A stretch of DNA of 64,000 bases from Mycobacterium sp. SMC-2 (GTDB lineage Bacteria > Actinomycetota > Actinomycetes > Mycobacteriales > Mycobacteriaceae): positions 4,650,001 through 4,714,000 of the forward strand of contig NZ_CP079863.1 of the NCBI RefSeq assembly GCF_025263485.1, read 5' to 3'. Under the pieces are notes generated by a model. That model had not been told where the DNA came from. It worked only from the letters and a program-made list of their open reading frames with translations, and searched no databases. This document shows positions 51,904 to 60,506 of this stretch, piece after piece (the first letter of the stretch is position 1; every line of letters begins with the position of its first letter). The position numbers and the translations under genes were made by a program.

Positions 51904-52208
51904 TCGACTGCTAGGTCGGCCTCGGACTCTTTGCGCTTCAGTTCGGCCAGCTTGTGGTCGTCGACCGCCGCATCGCGATGCTTGGCCGCCCACTCGCGAT
52001 GCAGGTCCTCGTGAGAGGCCCCTTGTTCGATGGTCCGGTCTTGCACCCGCGCGACCCGCTCGTGCTGAAGGGCCGATCGCTCAATGCTGCGGGCCGCCGA
52101 GAGGCCCGCCTGCGCGGCGCGTTCGCGAGCCTCTGCGGCCCGGCGTTCGGCGAGCTCGGCATCTTTGGTGGTAAAGGCGTGCCCTGGTGACTGGTTTTCG
52201 ATGGCCAT
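51900..52208 (-). CDS. Small Ala/Arg/Glu-rich coiled-coil protein
   Basis: A 102-aa hydrophilic protein starting MAIENQSPGHAF. From residue 14 on it is nearly all helix-forming, with heptad-like runs (AELAERRAAEARERAAQAG) and a lysine/glutamate-rich end. No known domain. GGGAGA lies four bases before the ATG. It could be a small structural or nucleic-acid-associated protein. It lies between the DCC-family gene and tRNA-Leu. Confidence 0.65.
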   Translation of the reverse strand: MAIENQSPGHAFTTKDAELAERRAAEARERAAQAGLSAARSIERSALQHERVARVQDRTIEQGASHEDLHREWAAKHRDAAVDDHKLAELKRKESEADLAVD

Positions 52209-52285
52209 GGCGTCTCCCTCGTGTCCCGTGCAATTGCAGGTACCCCGCATCGAGGGTTTGACGCTTCGAGTTCGCGAAATAAGAG

Positions 52286-52370
52286 TGCGGGCGGAGGGAC
52301 TCGAACCCTCACGCTCTTTCGAGCACCGGCACCTAAAGCCGGCGCGTATTCCCAATTTCGCCACGCCCGC
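52286..52370 (-). tRNA. tRNA-Leu (anticodon UAG)
   Basis: The minus strand folds into a class II tRNA of 85 bases. The acceptor stem is GCGGGCG/CGCCCGC with discriminator A, and the anticodon stem CCGGC/GCCGG encloses loop TTTAGGT (anticodon TAG, reading CUA). The long variable arm is GCTC-GAAA-GAGC, and the T arm contains GGTTCGAGTCC. CCA is not encoded, as is common in mycobacteria. Confidence 0.95.
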
Positions 52371-52468
52371 GGGCCTAGCGATCTTACCGCTCTATTCGAG
52401 GACGGACCTGTCGGTGGCACGCGTCGACGAATTCGTCGGACCCAAAACGTGAGCGGTACCTTCAAGGG

Positions 52469-52849
52469 GTGTCCACCACGCGTCGTCGTAGGCCCGCGCT
52501 GATCGCCTTGGTGATCGTCGCTGCCTGCGGTTGCCTGGCGCTGGGCTGGTGGCAGTGGACCAGGTTCCAGTCGGTCTCGGGCACGTTCCAGAATCTCGGC
52601 TATGCGCTGCAATGGCCGCTGTTCGCCTGGTTCTGCGTGTACGCGTACCGCAAATACGTGCGCTACGAAGAGATGCCGCCGGAGCCCCGGCAGGACGCCG
52701 CCCTCACCGAGATACCCGCCGGTTTGCTGCCGGAGCGGCCCAAGCCGACACCGCAGCCGTCCGACGATCCCGCGCTGGCGCAATACAACGCCTACCTGGC
52801 CGAGCTGGCCAAACAAGACAACGAAAAGCAGAACAGGACCACCGCATGA
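52469..52849 (+). CDS. lprD: LprD-like membrane protein/putative lipoprotein
   Basis: A 126-aa protein with a basic start, a hydrophobic segment (ALIALVIVAACGCLALGWW) carrying a weak lipobox (VAAC), and a second membrane helix (QWPLFAWFCVYAYRKY). A soluble Pro-rich tail follows. It corresponds to Rv1343c (LprD), of unknown function. The GTG start lies three bases after AAGG. It overlaps the DUF3817 gene by four bases (ATGA), as in H37Rv. Confidence 0.85.
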   Translation: MSTTRRRRPALIALVIVAACGCLALGWWQWTRFQSVSGTFQNLGYALQWPLFAWFCVYAYRKYVRYEEMPPEPRQDAALTEIPAGLLPERPKPTPQPSDDPALAQYNAYLAELAKQDNEKQNRTTA

Positions 52850-53187
52850 CCACACCCGAGACACCCGCGTCGGCGTTTCCCGTCGAGAAGATCCGCACCG
52901 CGTTGCTCGGCTACCGGATCATGGCGTGGACGACGGGACTCTGGCTGATCGCGCTGTGCTACGAGATCGTCTCGCACCTCGTCTGGCACCACGAGATCCG
53001 CTGGATCGAGGTGGTGCACGGCTGGGTGTACTTCATCTACGTCCTGACCGCCTTCAACCTTGCGGTCAAGGTGCGGTGGCCGATTCCCAAGACGATCGGC
53101 GTGCTGCTTGCCGGGACCATCCCGGTGCTGGGCATCATCGTCGAACACTTCCAAACCAGGGACGTCCAGGCCCGCTTCGGGCTGTAG
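52846..53187 (+). CDS. DUF3817 membrane protein (Rv1342c-like)
   Basis: A 113-aa integral membrane protein with three helices: AWTTGLWLIALCYEIV, HGWVYFIYVLTAFNL and TIGVLLAGTIPVLGIIVE. The HGW motif at the second helix and the short charged ends are typical of DUF3817. Function unknown. It is coupled to lprD and convergent with rdgB, as in M. tuberculosis. Confidence 0.87.
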   Translation: MTTPETPASAFPVEKIRTALLGYRIMAWTTGLWLIALCYEIVSHLVWHHEIRWIEVVHGWVYFIYVLTAFNLAVKVRWPIPKTIGVLLAGTIPVLGIIVEHFQTRDVQARFGL

Positions 53188-53204
53188 CTTCCGAGTGTGC
53201 AGCG

Positions 53205-53804
53205 CTAGGTCAGGTCGCGCAGCGCCGGCACTAGCAACGCAAGCGCGCGACCGCGATGGGAGACGGCGTCCTTCTCCTCGGGGCTGAGCTCCGCGGCCGT
53301 ACGTTCGGAGCCGTCGGGGACGAAGACAGGGTCATAGCCGAAGCCGCCGTGGCCCCGTGGTGCCCGAGCGATGCTGCCGGGCCACTCGCCGCGGACTACG
53401 AGCTCGCCGGACGGCCCGGCCAGGGCGCAGGCGGACACGAACGCCGCCCCGCGCCGTTCGTCGGGCACGTCATGCAACTGCGCCAGCAGCAGCGCAGTGT
53501 TGGCGGCATCGTCGCCGTGCTTACCCGACCAGCGCGCCGACAGCACCCCGGGCATCCCGTTCAGCGCGGCCACCTCCAGCCCGGAATCGTCGGCCACCGA
53601 GGCCAGGCCCGTCGCGGCGAACGCGGCCCGCGCCTTGGCCAACGCGTTGTCCTCGAACGTCGCGCCGTCTTCGGGTGCTTCGTCGAACGAGGGCACGTCG
53701 CGCAGAGACACCAACGTCAACCCCGTCAAGCCGGCCGCGTCGAGCACCCGCCGCAATTCGGCCAGCTTCTTTGGATTGCGGCTGGCGACCAGGAGCTCGG
53801 TCAC
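53205..53804 (-). CDS. rdgB: Non-canonical purine NTP pyrophosphatase (RdgB/HAM1)
   Basis: House-cleaning enzyme of 199 aa that hydrolyses ITP, XTP and dITP to the monophosphates. Signatures are LLVASRNPKKLAEL (substrate loop), DNALAKA, ADDSGLEV, GMPGVLSARWSG and GFGYDPVF, with the C-terminal SHRGRAL. GTG start. In H37Rv it follows rphA directly; here a ferritin-like gene and its promoter lie between the two. Confidence 0.95.
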   Translation of the reverse strand: MTELLVASRNPKKLAELRRVLDAAGLTGLTLVSLRDVPSFDEAPEDGATFEDNALAKARAAFAATGLASVADDSGLEVAALNGMPGVLSARWSGKHGDDAANTALLLAQLHDVPDERRGAAFVSACALAGPSGELVVRGEWPGSIARAPRGHGGFGYDPVFVPDGSERTAAELSPEEKDAVSHRGRALALLVPALRDLT

Positions 53805-53909
53805 GGGTCAATCCGAGACATGCCATCACCTCCGCAAGAGCCACCCATGCAGACAACAAATTAGCCCCCGACGTTCGACCGCGGATCGGTCCAGCGACGT
53901 GCCTAGGGG

Positions 53910-53915
53910 TTGACA
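53910..53915 (+). promoter_or_regulatory. -35 element candidate of the ferritin-like gene
   Basis: A consensus TTGACA is followed by a GCGCCGC/GCGGCGC hairpin (53916-53934) and a weak -10-like TGTGAT (53937-53942). The spacing of 21 bp is long, so the true -10 is uncertain. It lies 36 bp before the operator palindrome. Confidence 0.35.
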
Positions 53916-53950
53916 GCGCCGCCGAACGCGGCGCAATGTGATACCCGTCA

Positions 53951-53967
53951 TATGACCACTGGTCATA
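53951..53967. promoter_or_regulatory. Perfect 17-bp palindrome before the ferritin-like gene
   Basis: TATGACCACTGGTCATA has perfect 8-bp arms around one base and is preceded by an overlapping perfect GTCATATGAC (53947-53956). It sits 21 bp before the start codon, a position suited to a TetR- or GntR-type repressor. No regulator gene is adjacent. Confidence 0.65.
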
Positions 53968-53988
53968 CGAGGTAGAGAGGGGTAGCCC

Positions 53989-55089
53989 ATGACCACGAGG
54001 GACAAGTACACCGACGTGCCCTCCCCGTACTCGTGGGAGGTCCCCAGCGCCGGCAGCGCGCGCTTCACCTGGGAATACGACGAGGGGCGCTCCCGACTGC
54101 TTTCCCTGTACCAAAAGGGCAAGGACAAGCAGTGGGATGCGCAGTCGCGCATCGACTGGGCGCAAGACGTCGACCCGATGAACCCGGTTGGGCTACCCGA
54201 CGAATTCCACCCGCTGTTCGGCAGCCCGATGTGGGACGCCGCCGACGAAGCCCGTCGCGCCGAGATGCGCCAGCACTTCCAGGCCTGGCAGCTCTCGCAG
54301 TTCCTGCACGGCGAACAGGGCGCGATGGTGTGCGCGGCCAAGATCGTGGAGGTCGTCCCCGACCTGGACGCGAAGTTCTACGCGGCCACCCAGACCATGG
54401 ACGAGGCCCGGCACGTCGAAGCGTTCTCGCGGCTCCTGCAGGAGAAGGCCGGCTTGGTCTACCCGATCAACAAGCACCTGACCGCACTGCTGGACGACAC
54501 CCTGCGCGACTCGCGCTGGGACATGCCCTACCTCGGCATGCAGGTACTCATCGAAGGGCTGGCGCTCGCCGCCTTCGGGGTGCTGCGTGACATGGCGGCG
54601 CCGGACTCGCTGGCCAAGCAGGTGCTGGCCTATGTCATGCAGGACGAGGCCCGGCACGTCGCCTTCGGCCGGATCTCACTGAAGGACTACTACTCCGCGC
54701 TGACCGAGGCCGAGCGGGACGAGCGCGAAGAGTTCGTCGTGGACGCCTGCTACCTGATGCGCGACCGGTTCCGCGGCGAGGAGGTCTTCGAGACCCTCGG
54801 CATGGACGTCAAGGCGTGCGCCGAGTGGGTCGACACGTCACCGCTGATGATCCAGTTCCGCTCGCATCTGTTCAGCCGAATCGTGCCGATCGTCAAGGAC
54901 ATCGGGTTGTGGGGCGACAAGGTGCAGAAGGCGTTCAGGGACATGGGCGTCCACGACATGGCCAACTTCGACATCGAGGCGCTGATGAAGGCCGACGAAG
55001 ATCAGGCCGAGGCTCTGGACAAGGCACACGCCGAGATGGCCGAGCGCGCCCTCGAGGTGGACCAGGTGATCGCGGCGGGCGCGAGCTAA
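53989..55089 (+). CDS. Ferritin-like diiron protein (R2/AurF-like oxygenase fold)
   Basis: A 366-aa helical protein with two clear diiron repeats: Glu in HGEQGAM with DEARHVEAF, and Glu in VLIEGLALAAF with DEARHVAFG (both E-x-x-H). This is the ligand pattern of ribonucleotide-reductase R2-like and N-oxygenase-like carboxylate diiron proteins. It might desaturate, hydroxylate or N-oxygenate a substrate, or scavenge oxygen; the substrate is unknown. GAGAGGGG precedes the ATG. It is inserted between rdgB and rph with its own promoter. Confidence 0.83.
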   Translation: MTTRDKYTDVPSPYSWEVPSAGSARFTWEYDEGRSRLLSLYQKGKDKQWDAQSRIDWAQDVDPMNPVGLPDEFHPLFGSPMWDAADEARRAEMRQHFQAWQLSQFLHGEQGAMVCAAKIVEVVPDLDAKFYAATQTMDEARHVEAFSRLLQEKAGLVYPINKHLTALLDDTLRDSRWDMPYLGMQVLIEGLALAAFGVLRDMAAPDSLAKQVLAYVMQDEARHVAFGRISLKDYYSALTEAERDEREEFVVDACYLMRDRFRGEEVFETLGMDVKACAEWVDTSPLMIQFRSHLFSRIVPIVKDIGLWGDKVQKAFRDMGVHDMANFDIEALMKADEDQAEALDKAHAEMAERALEVDQVIAAGAS

Positions 55090-55109
55090 CTCAGTCCCGG
55101 TGCTGTGGC

Positions 55110-55889
<780 letters not shown>

Positions 55890-55913
55890 GACGCCAACCC
55901 TAACGCGGGATTC

Positions 55914-56741
55914 TCAAACCCTTTCAGAGCGGCGGATATCGAACGTCTCACCGCACACCACCGCATGCACGGGACCATCGAACTCGGCCTTGGCCTCGCT
56001 GATTACGTCCTCGCGCGAAGTCCACGGCGGGATATGGGTCAGCAACAGCTCGCGAACGCCGGCCTGCGCCGCGGTCCTGCCGGCCTCGGTGCCCGACAGG
56101 TGCAGAGCGGGCGGGCGATCCGGCGAATGCGTCCAAGAGGCTTCGCAAAGGAACACGTCGGCGTCCCGAGCCAGCTCGACCAGCTCGTCACAGACCCCGG
56201 TGTCCCCGCTGTAGACGAACGAGGCGCCGGTGGAATCGATGATCCTCATGCCGTAGGACTCCGTGGGGTGGGCCACCACCCGCGGCGTCACCGAGACCGA
56301 CCCGAACGTCACCGGTTCGCCGTCCACCCAGTGCCGGATGTCGAAAATGTCTGAGCAGTCGTCGATTTCGCCGCCGTACGGTGACGATGCAGCTCCCAGC
56401 CGGGACCAGGTGTCGCCAGGGCCGTACAACAATGCCTTGCCGCCGGGGCGCGACGGGTGGTAGCGCCGCCATACGAACAGGCCGGGCAGATCCAGACAAT
56501 GGTCAGCGTGCAGATGGGTCAAGAGCACGTGCACAGAAGCGGGATCGGCGTAACGCTGGAGCGCGCCCAGCACGCCGCCACCGAAGTCGAGGACCAACGG
56601 CGGAGTGTCCGGTGCGCGAAGCAGATATCCCGACGCAGGCGAATCCGGCCCCACCACGCTGCCCGAGCAGCCGAGCACGGTTATTCGCACGGACACTACT
56701 GTGCCATGCCCGATGGGACCGCGACGAAAACATCGCCGCAT
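55914..56741 (-). CDS. Metallo-beta-lactamase-fold cAMP phosphodiesterase (Rv1339-like)
   Basis: A 275-aa metallohydrolase with the metal motif LLTHLHADHCLD, then AHPTESYGMRI, YSGDTGVCDELVEL and LTHIPPWTSRED. It matches Rv1339, described as an atypical class II cyclic-AMP phosphodiesterase. The ATG at 56741 mirrors the annotated H37Rv start (MRRC), but it has no clear ribosome site; GTG 56696 (VSVRITVLGCSG) is a good alternative. A 56-bp tandem repeat lies immediately upstream. Confidence 0.88.
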   Translation of the reverse strand: MRRCFRRGPIGHGTVVSVRITVLGCSGSVVGPDSPASGYLLRAPDTPPLVLDFGGGVLGALQRYADPASVHVLLTHLHADHCLDLPGLFVWRRYHPSRPGGKALLYGPGDTWSRLGAASSPYGGEIDDCSDIFDIRHWVDGEPVTFGSVSVTPRVVAHPTESYGMRIIDSTGASFVYSGDTGVCDELVELARDADVFLCEASWTHSPDRPPALHLSGTEAGRTAAQAGVRELLLTHIPPWTSREDVISEAKAEFDGPVHAVVCGETFDIRRSERV

Positions 56742-56764
56742 TCATGTGATGAGAATCTCGTCCC

Positions 56765-56925
56765 GCACCAGTGGCGATCGCGAGCGCGGCGAAGCCGGGC
56801 GAAGCGGGTCGCCACCATCAGCACCAGTGGCGATCGCGAGCGCGGCGAAGCCGGGCGAAGCGGGTCGCCACCATCAGCACCAGTGGCGATCGCGAGCGCG
56901 GCGAAGCCGGGCGAAGCGGGTCGCC
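56765..56925. repeat. Tandem repeat, 56-bp unit, about three copies (VNTR)
   Basis: Units start at 56765, 56821 and 56877 with a GCACCAGTGGCGATCGCGAG beginning. The first two are identical, and the third diverges only near its end. Each unit can fold through GTGGCGA/TCGCCAC arms. It fills the murI-Rv1339 gap and resembles the intergenic VNTR loci used to type mycobacteria. There are no spacers, so it is not a CRISPR array. Confidence 0.9.
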
Positions 56926-56936
56926 ACAATGAGCAT

Positions 56937-57752
56937 CTAGTCGATCTGCACGTGGTGAACGGGTTGCACTCCGGTGACCGCGGGACCCAGGAACCGCGCC
57001 GCCAACGTGGTGAATGCCTCGGGATCGCCGGTGGCTTCGAAGACCCGGGTCGCGGGCGGCGCGTCATGCGGACGCAGCAGGTCGCGCTCGGTGAGCACCC
57101 GAAGCACCTCCTTGGCGGTTTCCTCGGCGCTGGACACCAGCGTCACGTGCTCGCCCATTGCGAGCTGGATCAGCCCGGACAGCAGCGGGTAGTGCGTGCA
57201 TCCGAGCACCAGCGTGTCGACCTGGGCGCGCTGCAGCGGCTCCAGGTAGCCCTCGGCCAGTCCGAGCACCTGGCGGCCGCTGGTCACGCCGCGCTCCACG
57301 AAGTCGACGAAGCGCGGACAGGCCACCGCGGTGATCTCGGTGTCGCGGGCGGCGGCGAACGCGTCCTGGTACGCGTGCGAGTTGATGGTCGCCTGCGTGC
57401 CGATGACGCCGATGCGACCGTTGCGCGTCGTCGCGACCGCACGTCGCACGGCCGGCAGGATCACCTCGATGACCGGTACGTCGTAACGCTCGCGGGCGTC
57501 CCGCAGGCACGCCGCGGACGCCGTGTTGCACGCGATCACCAACGCCTTGACGCCGCGGCCGACGAGGTCGTCGCCGATGGCCAACGCGTGCGCGCGGACC
57601 TCGGGAATGGTGAGCGGACCGTAGGGTCCGTGCCCGGTGTCGCCGACGTAGACGATGTCCTCGTCGGGCAGTTGGTCGATGATCGCCCGCGCGACGGTCA
57701 GTCCGCCCACGCCGGAGTCGAAGATCCCGACGGGTGCCAACGGCGAGCTCAT
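56937..57752 (-). CDS. murI: Glutamate racemase
   Basis: Makes D-glutamate for peptidoglycan, 271 aa. It has the N-terminal [14 protein letters not shown], the catalytic Cys of VIACNTASA and the second catalytic Cys in LGCTHYPLL. The ATG overlaps the stop of the rhomboid gene by four bases (ATGA), as in H37Rv (Rv1337-Rv1338). Essential in most bacteria. Normal length. Confidence 0.96.
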   Translation of the reverse strand: MSSPLAPVGIFDSGVGGLTVARAIIDQLPDEDIVYVGDTGHGPYGPLTIPEVRAHALAIGDDLVGRGVKALVIACNTASAACLRDARERYDVPVIEVILPAVRRAVATTRNGRIGVIGTQATINSHAYQDAFAAARDTEITAVACPRFVDFVERGVTSGRQVLGLAEGYLEPLQRAQVDTLVLGCTHYPLLSGLIQLAMGEHVTLVSSAEETAKEVLRVLTERDLLRPHDAPPATRVFEATGDPEAFTTLAARFLGPAVTGVQPVHHVQID

Positions 57753-58429
57753 ATCGTGGGGCGCGGCGTGGCGGGGCCGGCTTTTCTCTTCGCGCGGGCC
57801 TTGCGTTCCGGCGCGGACAACCAATACGCGGCGAGGACGCCGGCGATCGCACCGCACAGGTGCCCCTGCCATGACACGCCACCGCACCTGCCCAGCACGG
57901 GCATGGCGCCCAGCAGCACGCCGCCGTAGGCGAACAACACCACCAGGCCGATCGCGATGTCGGCGAACCTGCGCACGAAAATCCCGAACACGAGCAGGAA
58001 GGCCAGCCAGCCGAAGATCAGGCCGGAGGCCCCGATGTGGTCGGTCGGCCCGCAGGTGCTGCCCAGGTCGCCGATGAGCCAGGTGCCGAAACCGCCCAGG
58101 ATCCACACAATCGCGGTGGCCCAGACGAACCGGCTCAGACCGGCCAGCGTCATCAGAAAACCCAGGACCAAGAGCGGGATCGTGTTGGCCATCAGATGCT
58201 GCCAACTGGCGTGCAAGACCGGGGAGAAGACGATCCCCCACAGCCCGTCCGCCTCGAGCGGCCGGATGCCGTTGATGTCCAGGGAATGCCGCGTCAGCTG
58301 GTCGATCAGCTCGATGAGGTAGAGCAGCGCGACGAAGGTGAGGATCGTTGCCCCGCCCACCACCCACGCGGGCCGCTTCGCCCGTGCCGCGGGTGCGCCA
58401 GGGCGTCCCTTCGGGGTGGTCTTACCCAT
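57749..58429 (-). CDS. Rhomboid-family intramembrane serine protease (Rv1337-like)
   Basis: A 226-aa membrane protein with about six helices. The catalytic Ser lies in [13 protein letters not shown] (GxSG) and the catalytic His in [17 protein letters not shown]; an [13 protein letters not shown] segment forms helix 2. It cleaves transmembrane proteins within the bilayer. The N- and C-termini are basic and cytoplasmic. In H37Rv its upstream neighbour is cysM; here it follows the P1 peptidase by only 36 bp. Confidence 0.9.
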   Translation of the reverse strand: MGKTTPKGRPGAPAARAKRPAWVVGGATILTFVALLYLIELIDQLTRHSLDINGIRPLEADGLWGIVFSPVLHASWQHLMANTIPLLVLGFLMTLAGLSRFVWATAIVWILGGFGTWLIGDLGSTCGPTDHIGASGLIFGWLAFLLVFGIFVRRFADIAIGLVVLFAYGGVLLGAMPVLGRCGGVSWQGHLCGAIAGVLAAYWLSAPERKARAKRKAGPATPRPTI

Positions 58430-58465
58430 GGCTGCAGGGTACCGGCGCGGGCGGCGGTGAACTCC

Positions 58466-59530
58466 TCATCGGGCGAACGCCCCGGGCAGCACGTCGCGGT
58501 AGGTCGGTATCCCCGCCACCGATTCCGCGGCGAACACCCCGCCCAACACCGCACGCCCGACGCAGTCGGCCGCTGCCGCGCCCACCTCGGCGGCCAGCCG
58601 CATCTCCGGCGAGAACGACGCGGGTGCGTCGGCCGCGGGTGACACCTCGACCGCCCCCGTCGCCAGGGCAAAAACGGTGTCGCCGTCGTACGGGGTGTGC
58701 GCCGGGCGGATCGCCCGGGCCAGGCCGTCCTGGGCGGCGACGGCGATGCGCCGGCACGCGGCCGGGCTGAGCGCCGCGTCGGTCGCCACCACCCCGATGA
58801 CGGTGTTGAGCGGGTTCTGCTGCGGGCTCGCCGCCGTGGGTAACTGCGCGAAGGCCTCGACCTGCTCCGCCGGCGGTGGCCGCAGCCCGAACTCGCCTGT
58901 CAGGTCCGCCATCCAGGGCAGGCCGGTGGCGCGGTCGGCGACGTCGCCGGCCGAGTTCACCACGACCACCGCGCCGACGGTCACCCCGCACGGCAGCACG
59001 GTCGACGCCGTCCCGACACCGCCCTTGAGCACCCCGGCGCGGGCCCCGACGCCGGCGCCGACGCTCCCGATGGCCGGCGCACCCTCGCCGTTTGCGGCGG
59101 CCTCGCAGGCCAGGTAGCCGAACTCCGCCGTCGGGCGACAATCCCAAGCACCGACCGGCAGATCGAAGATCACCGCGGCGGGCACGATGGGCACCACCCC
59201 GCCGTCCATCGCCACGCCGCGTTCCCGTTCTTCCAGCCAGCGCATGACGCCGTCGGCGGCCGCCAGACCGTAGGCGCTGCCGCCCGCGAGCAACACCGCG
59301 TCGACGTACCGGACGGTGTTGGCCGGGTCCAGCAAGTCGGTCTCCCGGGTGCCGGGCGCACCGCCGCGGCAGTCGACCGCGCCCACGGTCCCGGGCGGGG
59401 CCAGTACGACGGTGACGCCGCAGGCCCATCCGGCGCCCATGGTGGCGTCGGGGTCGAGTCGTTGATGGTGCCCGACGCGGATGCCCCCGACGTCGGTGAT
59501 GGCGTTCATCCCGCAGCCAATGGGGGTCAT
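58466..59530 (-). CDS. P1-family (DmpA/NylC-type) self-processing peptidase (Rv1333-like)
   Basis: N-terminal-nucleophile hydrolase of 354 aa. It has VGHHQRLDPDATMGAGWACGVTVVL, LLAGGSAYGLAAADGVMRWL and the probable autocleavage site in NPLNTVIGVVATDAAL, where cutting before Thr would free the nucleophile as in NylC. Family members are aminopeptidases, amidases or beta-peptidyl hydrolases; the physiological substrate is unknown. ATG 59530 overlaps the DUF2017 stop by four bases. Confidence 0.88.
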   Translation of the reverse strand: MTPIGCGMNAITDVGGIRVGHHQRLDPDATMGAGWACGVTVVLAPPGTVGAVDCRGGAPGTRETDLLDPANTVRYVDAVLLAGGSAYGLAAADGVMRWLEERERGVAMDGGVVPIVPAAVIFDLPVGAWDCRPTAEFGYLACEAAANGEGAPAIGSVGAGVGARAGVLKGGVGTASTVLPCGVTVGAVVVVNSAGDVADRATGLPWMADLTGEFGLRPPPAEQVEAFAQLPTAASPQQNPLNTVIGVVATDAALSPAACRRIAVAAQDGLARAIRPAHTPYDGDTVFALATGAVEVSPAADAPASFSPEMRLAAEVGAAAADCVGRAVLGGVFAAESVAGIPTYRDVLPGAFAR

Positions 59531-60108
59531 CTGGGCCCCATCAGCATCAGGACGAGGTACTCCTGCAGGACGGTCAACCACTGGTAAACGTCGAAGTGCA
59601 CGGCCAGCGGGTGGTCGGCGGGCAGGCGCTCAGGTCCCTCGGGCCCGACCTCGAGCATGACTCCCAGCGTCAACCGGATGTCGTTGACCGCCGCCACCCA
59701 CGCGTTGGCGTCCTCCTCGGTCAGGTCGAACCGGCCCCCGTCATCCGGAACGGTGTCCAATAACCGCTGTGCGGCAAGGCGTTTGGCGTCGATGATCTCC
59801 GGCTCGTGCAGGCTGCGCAGCGCGGCGTTGAGGCTGTCGGCCACGTCGCGGGCCGACGGGTCATCGTCGTCGGGATGGAAGAAGTCGGGCAGCAGCCGGC
59901 GCAGGGTCGGATCCTTGGGCGGATCGCTGTTACCGGTCTTTATACCGGTTATCTCCTCGAGTTCGTCTGCGGGCGAAGAAGATTCACGCTCATCGAGCAA
60001 CCCGACCATGGCGGTCGCCAGGTTCTTCAGCAGGGCGGCCTCGTGAGACGCCAAGGCGGACCGAAAACGGGGACCGTCCGCGGTCTCGACGCGCTTCCAT
60101 TTGCGCAC
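59527..60108 (-). CDS. DUF2017 protein (Rv1332-like)
   Basis: A 193-aa acidic, helical protein. It starts VRKWKRVETADGPRFRS, has LKNLATAMVGLLDERESSSP and LRRLLPDFFHPDDDD, and ends VYQWLTVLQEYLVLMLM. Rv1332 has been labelled a transcriptional regulator, but no DNA-binding motif is visible. The GTG at 60108 matches the homolog start; the frame is open further into the clpS end. It lies 25 bp after clpS and may be co-transcribed. Confidence 0.85.
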   Translation of the reverse strand: MRKWKRVETADGPRFRSALASHEAALLKNLATAMVGLLDERESSSPADELEEITGIKTGNSDPPKDPTLRRLLPDFFHPDDDDPSARDVADSLNAALRSLHEPEIIDAKRLAAQRLLDTVPDDGGRFDLTEEDANAWVAAVNDIRLTLGVMLEVGPEGPERLPADHPLAVHFDVYQWLTVLQEYLVLMLMGPR

Positions 60109-60133
60109 AGGTGATCGCCGAAGCCCTCGCAGG

Positions 60134-60439
60134 TCACCGGTCCTGCTGCAAGGTCGCCCATAAACCGGCGGCATGCAGCTTGGACACGTCGACTTCCATG
60201 GACTCCCGGCTGCCGGCCGACACCACCGCCCTGCCTTCGTTGTGCACCTGCAACATCAGCTTGGTGGCATGCGGCTCGCTGTAACCGAACAACTTCTGGA
60301 ACACATACGTCACGTAGGTCATCAGGTTGACCGGGTCATCCCACACGATCGTGACCCACGGACTTGCCGTGACGTCTACCGGGGCGGACTCGCGTTGTCC
60401 TGTAGTGCCCGGCTTAGTGGGCGCTGACATAACAACCAT
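60134..60439 (-). CDS. clpS: ClpS adaptor protein
   Basis: Adaptor that delivers N-degron proteins to ClpC-ClpP, 101 aa, the same length as in M. tuberculosis. It has the core [30 protein letters not shown] and [13 protein letters not shown] 60439 is chosen to match the homolog start; GTG 60448 and ATG 60430 are alternatives. It is divergent from pncB across about 65 bp. Confidence 0.95.
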   Translation of the reverse strand: MVVMSAPTKPGTTGQRESAPVDVTASPWVTIVWDDPVNLMTYVTYVFQKLFGYSEPHATKLMLQVHNEGRAVVSAGSRESMEVDVSKLHAAGLWATLQQDR

Positions 60440-60506
60440 GACGTACACGATACCGAGGGATGGGTGAGGTTTCCGAGCCCCGGGCGGCAGCCGATACCGT
60501 TATGGA

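Noticed and set aside
56765..56925. CRISPR-like array
   Set aside because: The units are directly adjacent with no unique spacers and no cas genes are nearby. It is a plain tandem repeat.
56457..57929. 490-codon plus-strand frame through the tandem repeat and murI
   Set aside because: It exists only because the 56-bp repeat and GC-rich murI keep the frame open. The murI, Rv1339-like and rhomboid genes on the other strand explain the region.
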